A stretch of 8,771 nt of DNA from Anaerolineae bacterium. Lineage in GTDB: Bacteria > Chloroflexota > Anaerolineae > Aggregatilineales > UBA3940. Made by a program: the position numbers and the translations under genes. Shown one piece after another: positions 1 to 5,463 of this stretch (its first letter is position 1; every line of letters starts with the position of its first letter). Under the pieces are notes generated by a model that saw only the letters and a program-made list of their open reading frames with translations, ran no database searches and had not been told where the DNA came from. Location of the stretch: assembly GCA_016926985.1 (NCBI GenBank), contig JAFGNO010000063.1, forward strand, positions 1-8,771, in the 5' to 3' direction.

Positions 1-1
1 G

Positions 2-82
2 TTGAACGTTATCCAGTCCATTTACGATGCTTTTTCTAGCCAGCCTTTTATGCCTTTGATCGTTCAAGGGCTGCCTGAGTAG
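2..82 (+). CDS. C-terminal end of an upstream gene (partial)
   Basis: One frame is open from the left edge to a TAG at 80-82 and gives 26 residues ending in MPLIVQGLPE. The stretch LNVIQSIYDAF has the alternating hydrophobic and polar look of a terminal helix. It loosely resembles the last helix of Gfo/Idh/MocA-type oxidoreductases, which would fit next to a sugar-nucleotide enzyme, but 26 residues cannot settle this. Another plus frame stops at 37-39. The stop lies 98 bp before the wecB start, so the two genes could be co-transcribed. Whether this is a real gene end and what it encodes are both inference. Confidence 0.35.
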   Translation: MNVIQSIYDAFSSQPFMPLIVQGLPE

Positions 83-102
83 TTACGAAAAGAGAGCCTT
101 TG

Positions 103-135
103 GCCCCGGACGGCATATTTATGCCTTTGTGGGGC
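103..135 (+). other. Nested hairpin in the wecB leader
   Basis: GCCCC at 103-107 can pair with GGGGC at 131-135. Between them GGCAT (112-116) pairs with ATGCC (121-125), giving two stacked stems around an internal loop. The structure sits 45 bp before the wecB start. No T-run follows, so it is not an ordinary intrinsic terminator. It could be a leader structure or chance. I matched it to no known RNA family. Confidence 0.25.
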
Positions 136-180
136 AGAAGCCCGCTTGATTTAACAGAGCTGAACAAACACGAGGATAAT

Positions 181-1287
181 ATGACCCGGATACTGATGGT
201 TTTTGGCACCCGCCCGGAAGCAATCAAGATGGCTCCCCTGGTGCATGAACTGAAACGGGCGCCCGCCTTTGAGGTGATCACCTGCGTGACAGCTCAGCAC
301 CGCGAAATGCTCGACCAGGTGCTGGAATGGTTTGAGATCAAACCTGATTACGATCTCGACCTGATGGAGCCCAACCAGACGCTGGCCGACCTGACCGCGC
401 GGGCACTGATCGGGACAACCGGCGTGATGGAAGCCACCCGCCCAGATGTGGTTTTGTGCCAGGGCGATACCACCACCGCGATGACGACTGCTCTCGCAGC
501 GTTTTACCTGAGTATCCCGGTCGGACATGTGGAAGCCGGACTGCGCACCCATAATATCTACAACCCCTTCCCGGAGGAAGTAAACCGCCATCTGATCAGC
601 GTGATGGCAACCTATCATTTTGCGCCGACAGAAACCGCAAGCGAAGCCCTGCTGAAAGAAGGCGCATCACGCGGATCGATTTATATCACCGGAAATACGG
701 TCATCGATGCGCTGCTCTGGACGGTAGCCAAACCTCATAGACTAACCCTTCCTTTGCTGCTTGATAATCCCAATGAAAAAATGATCCTGGTAACTGCCCA
801 CCGCCGGGAAAGCTTTGGCGAGGAGTTTGAATCGATCTGCCATGCGCTTCGGAGAATTGCCGGCGAAAATCCTGACGCCCGGCTGGTCTACCCGGTTCAC
901 CTTAATCCTAATGTTCAGGAGCCTGTTTATCGCCTCCTCAACGGGGTAGAGCGGATCCACCTGATTGAGCCGCTGGCCTACCCGGACTTTGCGCACCTGA
1001 TGAACCGCGCCTACCTGGTCATTACCGATTCGGGTGGCTTGCAGGAAGAAGCGCCCTCGCTGGGGAAACCCGTGCTGGTCATGCGACGGACAACCGAGCG
1101 CCCTGAAGCGGTGGAAGCGGGCACTGCACGGCTGGTAGGCACCAATACCGATGCCATAGCAGAAGCTGCCTTTGAACTGCTGAACGACGAGAACGCCTAT
1201 AACCGGATGGCCAACGCCATCTCGCCGTTTGGAGATGGAAAAGCATCCCAACGCATCAAGGAGATACTGAGCAAGGATTTCGGTTAA
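181..1287 (+). CDS. wecB: UDP-N-acetylglucosamine 2-epimerase (non-hydrolysing)
   Basis: The product interconverts UDP-GlcNAc and UDP-ManNAc in the cytoplasm, supplying ManNAc units for surface polysaccharides or wall glycopolymers. The 368-residue length is normal for the family. Visible signatures are FGTRPEAIKMAPL near the N-terminus, CQGDTTT (D96), GHVEAGLRT (E118), NPFPEEVNR (E132/E133), TGNTVIDAL, TAHRRE (H207), PVHLNPNV and ITDSGGLQEEAPSLGKPVLV. D96, E118, the PEE glutamates and H207 match the catalytic residues known in E. coli WecB. The frame is open from an ATG at 100, but I chose the ATG at 181 because GAGG at 172-175 lies five bases ahead and family homology begins there. The nearest downstream gene, tsaE, converges on it after 18 bp. 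No other polysaccharide gene is complete in the window, so the specific glycan is unknown. Confidence 0.95.
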   Translation: MTRILMVFGTRPEAIKMAPLVHELKRAPAFEVITCVTAQHREMLDQVLEWFEIKPDYDLDLMEPNQTLADLTARALIGTTGVMEATRPDVVLCQGDTTTAMTTALAAFYLSIPVGHVEAGLRTHNIYNPFPEEVNRHLISVMATYHFAPTETASEALLKEGASRGSIYITGNTVIDALLWTVAKPHRLTLPLLLDNPNEKMILVTAHRRESFGEEFESICHALRRIAGENPDARLVYPVHLNPNVQEPVYRLLNGVERIHLIEPLAYPDFAHLMNRAYLVITDSGGLQEEAPSLGKPVLVMRRTTERPEAVEAGTARLVGTNTDAIAEAAFELLNDENAYNRMANAISPFGDGKASQRIKEILSKDFG

Positions 1288-1305
1288 AGGCTGCCTGGGC
1301 GGCGA

Positions 1306-1809
1306 TTACCCGGTATAGCGATTCTTTAGATCGGAGAGTATCTGCTGCGACCGGGGCCCTCTCGCCGAGAATGTAAATGCCCGGTCAGAATCGCCTGTAA
1401 TCTGGATGTCTGCCCACAGCACATCGACCGGGAGCACCTCTCTTATGCGCTCGGGCCATTCAATGACCACCACCCCGTAAGCTGCGAGGATATCATCCAG
1501 GCCGGTAGAACAGACATCTTCAGGACTGTTCAGCCTGTAAGCATCGATATGGAACAGCCGCTGTGCATCAGCCTGGCGATGATATTCGTTGACCAGGGTA
1601 AAAGTAGGGCTGGTTGGTCGCTCGTTGGCGTTCCAGCCCGCTGCAATGCCACGCATCAGACTGGTTTTACCGGCTCCCAGTGTGCCTGACAGGCAGATAA
1701 TATCACCATCCTGAAGCACAGTCCCCAGTGACCGTCCCAGCATTTCGGTTTCGGTTGTTGAACAGGTCGTCAATTTCACTTGTAATCTGCCTGCCGTTTT
1801 CAAAGTCAC
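1306..1809 (-). CDS. tsaE: tRNA t6A synthesis ATPase TsaE
   Basis: TsaE is the P-loop ATPase that works with TsaB and TsaD to place threonylcarbamoyl on A37 of ANN-decoding tRNAs. The 167-residue product shows the Walker A motif GTLGAGKT (42-49), then SPTFTLVNEY (67-76), HIDAYRL (87-93) and GVVVIEWPER (112-121), all family hallmarks in the right order. The longest start is a GTG at 1809 with GGCAGG upstream. A second GTG at 1779 (codon 11) has an almost identical preceding sequence and gives a 157-residue protein closer to typical TsaE N-termini, so the start is unsettled. tsaB and tsaD are not adjacent. The gene is tail-to-tail with wecB and divergent from the ComEA-like gene. Confidence 0.93.
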   Translation of the reverse strand: MTLKTAGRLQVKLTTCSTTETEMLGRSLGTVLQDGDIICLSGTLGAGKTSLMRGIAAGWNANERPTSPTFTLVNEYHRQADAQRLFHIDAYRLNSPEDVCSTGLDDILAAYGVVVIEWPERIREVLPVDVLWADIQITGDSDRAFTFSARGPRSQQILSDLKNRYTG

Positions 1810-1870
1810 CGTATTCTACCTGCCTTAGCTAGCCAGGTGCGAACACCTGAACCTGATATTGTAATCTGCC
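1780..1870. repeat. 12-bp direct repeat around the tsaE start
   Basis: TTGTAATCTGCC occurs at 1780-1791 and again at 1859-1870, 79 bp apart. Read on the minus strand it is GGCAGATTACAA. One copy lies directly before tsaE codon 11 (GTG) and the other lies in the divergent promoter region. A third, diverged version, GGCAGGTAGAATACG, directly precedes the GTG at 1809. Repeated local duplication or repeated binding sites would explain this, and so could chance for part of it. Confidence 0.4.
1834..1849 (-). promoter_or_regulatory. UUCG-loop hairpin in the tsaE leader
   Basis: On the minus strand the sequence reads CAGGTG TTCG CACCTG, a perfect 6-bp stem with a UUCG tetraloop closed by G-C. It lies about 25 bp ahead of the GTG at 1809 and just downstream of a candidate -10 box, TACAAT (1863 to 1858, minus strand; 5 of 6 matches to TATAAT). 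I see no convincing -35 element. The hairpin is seen directly. A role in leader RNA stability or control is inference. Confidence 0.3.
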
Positions 1871-1886
1871 CGTAAATTTGTAGGAT
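1859..1886 (+). promoter_or_regulatory. Weak candidate promoter for the ComEA-like gene
   Basis: TTGTAA at 1859-1864 and TAGGAT at 1881-1886 are separated by 16 bp, and each matches four of six sigma-70 consensus positions. Transcription would start near 1893, leaving a leader of about 30 nt before the ATG at 1923. AGGG-like sequence just before the start (TAGGG, 1914-1918) could serve as ribosome-binding site. The match is weak and overlaps a repeated element (see the repeat at 1780-1870). Confidence 0.22.
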
Positions 1887-1922
1887 TGTAACAGGCAGGA
1901 ATGCTCAGGGTGATAGGGCTCC

Positions 1923-2522
1923 ATGAATCAATGGCTTAATGAGCATAAGACAGTTGTGCTTACTGTGATTGGGCTGCTGCTGGCAAGCGCCATCGGCACA
2001 CTGGCGATACGGTGGAAACCAGCCGCATCGATCATCGTCCAGCCGCCCCAGCCCACGCTTACCCCCCAACCAACTGCCACGCCCGGCCCGATTACCATTT
2101 ATGTCAGCGGAGCGGTGATGTTTGTTGATGTCTACGAGCTTCCACCCGGTTCAATTGTCAGAGATGCAGTTGAAGCAGCGGGTGGTGTGCTGCCAGACGC
2201 TGATATTGACCGGATCAACATGGCCCGCTCACTGGAGGATGAGGAGCATATCTATGTGCCCCACATCGGAGAGGAGCCTGCCCCTATAGCAGAGAGCACA
2301 TCCGGCAGCGCCCTTGAACCAGACTACCCCATCAATATCAACACTGCCGGGTTGGAAGAACTTGACCTCTTACCCGGGGTTGGCCCGGTTATCGCCCAGC
2401 GGATTATTGAGTACAGGGAAACCTATGGGCCGTTCCCAGATATTGAATCAATCCAGAACGTCAATGGCATTGGCCCGGCTACATTTGACGATATCAAAGA
2501 CCTGATCGCGGTTGGTAACTAG
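1923..2522 (+). CDS. comEA: ComEA-like protein: membrane anchor, SLBB and helix-hairpin-helix domains
   Basis: ComEA-type proteins bind double-stranded DNA outside the cytoplasmic membrane during natural transformation. The 199-residue product starts with a short charged stretch and one membrane segment (about 10-29). A proline-rich linker containing TLTPQPTATPGP (45-56) follows, then an SLBB domain (about 57-115, ITIYVSGAV...LPPGSIVRDAVEAAGG). A C-terminal double helix-hairpin-helix domain spans about 137-197, with ININTAGLEELDLLPGVGP and NGIGPATFDDIKD as its hairpins. This order and length match ComEA closely. ComEC, the usual partner channel, is not next to it: the following gene is convergent, 3 bp away. 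The symbol rests on domain architecture. A role in DNA uptake is likely but unproven, because similar proteins occur in organisms not known to be competent. Confidence 0.88.
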   Translation: MNQWLNEHKTVVLTVIGLLLASAIGTLAIRWKPAASIIVQPPQPTLTPQPTATPGPITIYVSGAVMFVDVYELPPGSIVRDAVEAAGGVLPDADIDRINMARSLEDEEHIYVPHIGEEPAPIAESTSGSALEPDYPININTAGLEELDLLPGVGPVIAQRIIEYRETYGPFPDIESIQNVNGIGPATFDDIKDLIAVGN

Positions 2523-2525
2523 CCG

Positions 2526-2915
2526 CTATATAAGCCTGCCAGCCTCAGCCAATGCGCTTTTGACATCCTCCGGGGCCTTCAGCACACCCAGCACCTTGAT
2601 GGACTGGATGGTTGCCAGAGCCAGATCGGGTGTGACCCGTTCGCCAATGACCGCCATTCCCATCGTTCTGATCTCCAGCACTTCGCCAGCCTCTAACCTG
2701 GCAAGTAGATCATCACGGCTGAACCCGGTAATACCAATCACCATTGATTTCCTTACCCGGCTCGACTCGATCTCCTGCGCGTGAATGTTGAGCAGGTTGC
2801 GGATCGCCGTGCGGATGAAGTCGGTCCGGTTGGAGTAAAAACCCTCCTCCACCAGCAGGTCAACTTTCCCGATATCTACCACACTCATATTGATCGTAAT
2901 CTTCTCTGTAGTCAT
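2526..2915 (-). CDS. Ribbon-helix-helix (CopG-like) regulator with uncharacterised C-terminal domain
   Basis: This 129-residue protein begins with a ribbon-helix-helix DNA-binding fold. A beta strand, KITINMS (5-11), is followed by a helix (about 13-24), a glycine turn at 25 and a second helix with NRTDFIRTAIRNLL (29-42), the typical pattern. Residues 55-129 form a separate domain ending IKVLGVLKAPEDVKSAL. It recalls the N-RHH plus C-sensor layout of NikR. However, the only histidine is H45 and there is no cysteine, so the NikR nickel site is absent. The open frame extends to an ATG at 2927, but GGAGG (2921-2925 on the complementary strand) lies inside that extension, five bases before the ATG at 2915, so 2915 is the start. 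A large palindrome directly upstream suggests autoregulation. Target genes may include the divergent methyltransferase unit. Confidence 0.85.
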   Translation of the reverse strand: MTTEKITINMSVVDIGKVDLLVEEGFYSNRTDFIRTAIRNLLNIHAQEIESSRVRKSMVIGITGFSRDDLLARLEAGEVLEIRTMGMAVIGERVTPDLALATIQSIKVLGVLKAPEDVKSALAEAGRLI

Positions 2916-2924
2916 TACATCCTC

Positions 2925-2960
2925 CATCTATATACCATCCATACAGATGGTTTATAGATG
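2925..2960. promoter_or_regulatory. 36-bp near-palindrome, candidate operator of the RHH regulator
   Basis: CATCTATA (2925-2932) pairs with TATAGATG (2953-2960). Nested on the same centre, ACCATC (2934-2939) pairs with GATGGT (2946-2951). Fifteen of 18 base pairs of the whole 36-bp unit match. CATC/GATG boxes recur at 2925, 2936, 2946 and 2957, at 10-11 bp steps, about one helical turn, as expected for dimers of RHH protein binding side by side. It overlaps the end of the regulator's ribosome-binding site and probably its transcription start. ACCATCC recurs at 2967-2973 region, 33 bp on from its first copy. Function is inference from position and symmetry. Confidence 0.65.
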
Positions 2961-2961
2961 C

Positions 2962-2990
2962 ATAATACCATCCAATTGGATTCCGCGCAA
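2962..2990 (-). promoter_or_regulatory. Candidate promoter of the RHH regulator gene
   Basis: On the minus strand, TTGCGC (2990 to 2985) and TATTAT (2967 to 2962) are 17 bp apart, and TGG just before the second hexamer makes it an extended -10 (TGnTATTAT). Transcription would begin near 2955, inside the 36-bp palindrome. A perfect 12-bp palindrome, ATCCAATTGGAT (2970-2981), fills the spacer. A bound repressor at either site would block RNA polymerase. The -35 is weak (3 of 6). Confidence 0.45.
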
Positions 2991-3015
2991 CCGGTTGTCC
3001 GCGAATTATCACACA

Positions 3016-3045
3016 TTGTTATGTCTGTTTCCAGCGTGTTACACT
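3016..3045 (+). promoter_or_regulatory. Promoter for the methyltransferase-DUF711 unit, possibly leaderless
   Basis: TTGTTA at 3016-3021 and TACACT at 3040-3045 are 18 bp apart. TGT before the latter (3037-3039) gives an extended -10 (TGnTACACT). The ATG at 3052 lies six bases after the -10 hexamer, where transcription normally starts. No Shine-Dalgarno-like sequence precedes that ATG. Together these suggest an mRNA that begins at or next to the start codon. Each hexamer matches four of six consensus positions. Confidence 0.45.
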
Positions 3046-3051
3046 TCAATC

Positions 3052-3831
3052 ATGATTACCAGCACCAGCAATGCCCAGGTTAAACAGATCATCGCCCTGC
3101 AGAGCAAACGCAGCGAGCGGCGCAGGCAAAGGCAGTTTGTGATTGAAGGAGTTAACCTCGTCAATGATGCGCTGACCGAAGGTGTCCCGATTGCGCAGGT
3201 CTATTACACCGAGGATTTTTCACAGAGCAGCGAGGGGTATGGGCTATTGGAGGAGGTTGGCAGGGCGGGCGCGAGCCTGATACCGGTCAACCCGGCTGTT
3301 ATGAGGGCAATGAGCGACACGGAAACCCCACAGGGCATACTGGCTGTGCTGCCTGCCACCTTCAGTTCGATCCCATCCTCCCCTAATTTTGTGCTTGTAG
3401 TGGATGGCATCAGTAACCCCGGCAACCTGGGCACGCTGATGCGCTCTGCTGCGGCCGCCCGCGTCCCGCTGCTGATCGCAACGCCAGGAACAGTCGATCT
3501 GTTGAATCCGAAAGTACTCCGTGGAGCAATGGGGGCGCATTTCCGCCTGCCCTTTCATGAACTTGCCTGGGATGAGGTCACTGCTCTCCTGGTCGATCAC
3601 ACAATCTATCTGGCAGATAGCAATGCGGGAGAACCTTACTATGCTGTTGACTGGTGCTCATCCTGCGCACTGATTGTCAGCGAAGAAGCCCATGGGCCCA
3701 GCCAGGAAGCTAAGCAAACCGCACACCAGATAGTCACTATTCCCATGCCCGGCAGCATGGAATCGTTGAATGTCGCCATGGCTGGGACTGTCCTGCTCTT
3801 TGAGATGGTCAGGCAGCGTACTGCCAGATAA
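3052..3831 (+). CDS. TrmH/SpoU-family RNA 2'-O-methyltransferase
   Basis: The enzyme transfers a methyl group from S-adenosylmethionine to a ribose 2'-OH in rRNA or tRNA, using the knotted SPOUT fold. Of 259 residues, 1-100 form the substrate-binding part (SNAQVKQIIAL...RQFVIEGVNLV), as in YsgA/RlmB-like proteins. The catalytic domain then shows motif 1 VDGISNPGNLGTLMR (N122, R131), LLNPKVLRGAMGAHFRLPF, motif 2 IVSEEAHGPS (208-217) and motif 3 IPMPGSMESLNVAMAG (230-245). Motif 2 is usually GNEGxG; here Ser, Glu and Ala replace Gly, Asn and Gly, but E212 and G215 remain. The frame is open back to 2890, but homology begins at the ATG at 3052. The overall type resembles B. subtilis YsgA, a reported 23S rRNA methylase. 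The exact target nucleotide cannot be read from the sequence. DUF711 follows after 21 bp. Confidence 0.92.
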   Translation: MITSTSNAQVKQIIALQSKRSERRRQRQFVIEGVNLVNDALTEGVPIAQVYYTEDFSQSSEGYGLLEEVGRAGASLIPVNPAVMRAMSDTETPQGILAVLPATFSSIPSSPNFVLVVDGISNPGNLGTLMRSAAAARVPLLIATPGTVDLLNPKVLRGAMGAHFRLPFHELAWDEVTALLVDHTIYLADSNAGEPYYAVDWCSSCALIVSEEAHGPSQEAKQTAHQIVTIPMPGSMESLNVAMAGTVLLFEMVRQRTAR

Positions 3832-3852
3832 TCGCCAACCCGGGAGGACATG

Positions 3853-5085
3853 ATGAAAATACGCTCTATCACAGCGTTTGCAGAACTGGAATACCCGGTT
3901 GATAGATCCAGTATTACCCTGATAGCAGGGGTGTTAACCAGGTGCCGGCAGGCACTGGTTGATGCCGGATATGACGTGGAAACAACGCGTCTGGCGGCGC
4001 AGCCACTCCCTGATGCAATTGGCGCAGGAACCGTAGAGCACACAATCGCATATGCATGCTCACTGGAGGAGACTGCGAACGCGGAAGGGATTGATTACGT
4101 TTCAGCCGGGCCAGTCAGGCTGACTCACAGCGATGCTTATGTCGATTTGCTGGGCAGCCTTCTCCAGCACACCCGGTCCGTTTTCGCCGCGGTTGAGATT
4201 GCCAGCCATGATCAAGGGATCAGCCTTTCCCGCCTGCGCGCCATGGCTGACCTGATCGGCGAGGTATCCAGGCTTGAAGAGAATGGCTTCGCCAACCTGC
4301 GGCTGGCTGCGCTGGCAAATGTGTCTGCCTGGTCACCCTTTTTCCCGGCAGCATATCATGGTGGCGGGCGGCCCTGCATTGCAATTGCAACCGAGAGTGC
4401 GGACCTGGCAATCTCTGCTGCCGCTGGCGCCATATCACTTGATAATGTGCGATCCCGACTCACCCAGAGCATCGAAGCTGAGTCCCGGCGAATTGAGACC
4501 GCGATACACCCGGTTCTGGAACAATCACCTACGGGCTTCCAGGGAATCGATTTCTCGCTGGCGCCTTTCCCTGAGGAATCTCGCAGCATTGGCAGTGCCA
4601 TTGAGCAACTTGGGGCCGCCCCCATTGGCTCTGCTGGCTGCCTGGCTGCCGTAGCCTTCCTGACCGACGTGCTTCAAACTGCGAATTTCAAACACACCGG
4701 GTTCAATGGGGTGATGCTGCCTGTGCTGGAAGACGCGGTCCTGGCGCGCCGGGCAGCAGAAGGGGTGCTTACGATCAATGATCTGATGCTTTATTCCTCG
4801 GTGTGTGGAACAGGACTGGACACGATTCCCCTTCCCGGCAATGTGAGTCCGGAATCCCTGCAAGGCCTGCTGGCTGATATTGCTTCTCTGTCCCTGCGCC
4901 TTGATAAGCCCTTAACCGCAAGGCTTATGCCACTACCCGGCAAGCAGGCGGGCGATGAGACAGGTTTTGATTTTGAATACTTCGCCAACAGCCGGGTCAT
5001 GATGCTTCTGGAAGGAAGTCCAGCCCCCCTCCTGACCGGTAGTGACCGCTTGAGATTGACGGCTCACAGCAACCCAAAGCAGTAA
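3853..5085 (+). CDS. DUF711/UPF0210 family protein
   Basis: This 410-residue protein belongs to the DUF711 (UPF0210, PFL-like) family, whose biochemical role is not established; a structure from Streptococcus pneumoniae was described as related to the pyruvate formate-lyase barrel fold. Recognisable blocks are NLRLAALANVSAWSPFFPAAYH (split around 148-169), IATESADLA (178-186), GIDFSLAPFPEE (231-242), GFNGVMLPVLED (283-294), YSSVCGTGLDTIPLPG (314-329, with Cys318) and KPLTARLMPLPGKQAGDETG (352-371). It is somewhat shorter than the roughly 450-residue bacterial UPF0210 proteins. Two ATGs overlap at 3850 and 3853. GGGAGG at 3842-3847 is two bases from the first and five from the second, which favours 3853. 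It is probably co-transcribed with the methyltransferase. Its stop codon directly abuts the stop of the convergent gene. Confidence 0.88.
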   Translation: MKIRSITAFAELEYPVDRSSITLIAGVLTRCRQALVDAGYDVETTRLAAQPLPDAIGAGTVEHTIAYACSLEETANAEGIDYVSAGPVRLTHSDAYVDLLGSLLQHTRSVFAAVEIASHDQGISLSRLRAMADLIGEVSRLEENGFANLRLAALANVSAWSPFFPAAYHGGGRPCIAIATESADLAISAAAGAISLDNVRSRLTQSIEAESRRIETAIHPVLEQSPTGFQGIDFSLAPFPEESRSIGSAIEQLGAAPIGSAGCLAAVAFLTDVLQTANFKHTGFNGVMLPVLEDAVLARRAAEGVLTINDLMLYSSVCGTGLDTIPLPGNVSPESLQGLLADIASLSLRLDKPLTARLMPLPGKQAGDETGFDFEYFANSRVMMLLEGSPAPLLTGSDRLRLTAHSNPKQ

Positions 5086-5334
5086 CTAAGCCGCTGGTTG
5101 CTCAATGACATCGTCCTCGCGCATCAGCCAGTAATGATGAGGAAGGACTATGTTTGATTCCTTCAGCGCCATTCCAGCCACCCGACCTGGCGAGCTGAAT
5201 AAGGTTGATGGGTGTACATAACACAGATTGGGTTCATGGCCGTATTTGGATAGATACCGGGCCGCCGCCCGTGCCAACTTCTCGTCAAGCTTGCGCTGCA
5301 TATCATCGTCAAACCATAGCATACCGGTTAACAC
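5086..5334 (-). CDS. Small conserved hypothetical protein
   Basis: This 82-residue protein has no assigned function. Notable parts are MLWFDDDMQRKLDEKLARAA (5-24, acidic then helical), KYGHEPNLCYVHPSTL (30-45) and VLPHHYWLMRED (63-74). I recall similar short 'WFD(N)D..KYG..P.LC.VHP' proteins in Chloroflexota genomes, all hypothetical, so it is probably conserved in the lineage. There is no signal peptide or membrane segment. One cysteine (C38) and several histidines could bind metal, but no standard motif is present. The start is a GTG at 5334 with GGAGG (5340-5344, complementary strand) five bases upstream. An ATG four codons later has no such signal. The stop touches the DUF711 stop. A promoter and a terminator-like hairpin lie between it and priA. 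Confidence 0.8.
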   Translation of the reverse strand: MLTGMLWFDDDMQRKLDEKLARAAARYLSKYGHEPNLCYVHPSTLFSSPGRVAGMALKESNIVLPHHYWLMREDDVIEQPAA

Positions 5335-5372
5335 ACCACCCTCCCCGCATCAGACCATACGTTCTGATTGGA

Positions 5373-5400
5373 TTGTAAAAAATCAAGCGATTTGATCGCT
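5373..5400 (-). terminator. Intrinsic terminator or attenuator between priA and the small gene
   Basis: On the minus strand AGCGAT CAA ATCGCT (5400 to 5386) forms a 6-bp hairpin followed at once by TTGATTTTTTACA. This is the form of a Rho-independent terminator for priA. It also lies downstream of the -10 box at 5425-5430, so it could attenuate the small gene's own transcript. An alternative stem, ATCAA/TTGAT (5382-5386 with 5392-5396), overlaps it and excludes it. The stem is short, so strength is uncertain. Confidence 0.5.
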
Positions 5401-5424
5401 CTAGATGCCAGAACTTATGTTCTT

Positions 5425-5453
5425 ATTATAATGAATTTATGCCTGAAAAGCAA
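5425..5453 (-). promoter_or_regulatory. Promoter of the small hypothetical gene
   Basis: On the minus strand TTGCTT (5453 to 5448) and a perfect TATAAT (5430 to 5425) are 17 bp apart, in an AT-rich stretch just after the priA stop. Transcription would start near 5418, giving a leader of about 85 nt. That leader carries the terminator-like hairpin (5386-5400) and a second stem, ATCAGA/TCTGAT (5349-5354 with 5363-5368), right before the ribosome-binding site. Confidence 0.5.
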
Positions 5454-5463
5454 GAGGAAAAAC

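Noticed and set aside
2..67. Inverted repeat TTGAACG (2-8) and CGTTCAA (61-67)
   Set aside because: Seven bp with a 52-bp gap, largely within a probable coding tail, is compatible with chance.
1840..1853. LexA/SOS-box-like sequence CGAACACCTGAAC
   Set aside because: The two halves are direct (GAAC, N4, GAAC) and not the inverted CGAAC-N4-GTTCG expected. The gene context (tsaE, comEA) is not SOS-typical.
2890..3051. N-terminal extension of the methyltransferase frame back to an ATG at 2890
   Set aside because: It overlaps the divergent regulator's start and operator, has no family homology, and a promoter lies at 3016-3045.
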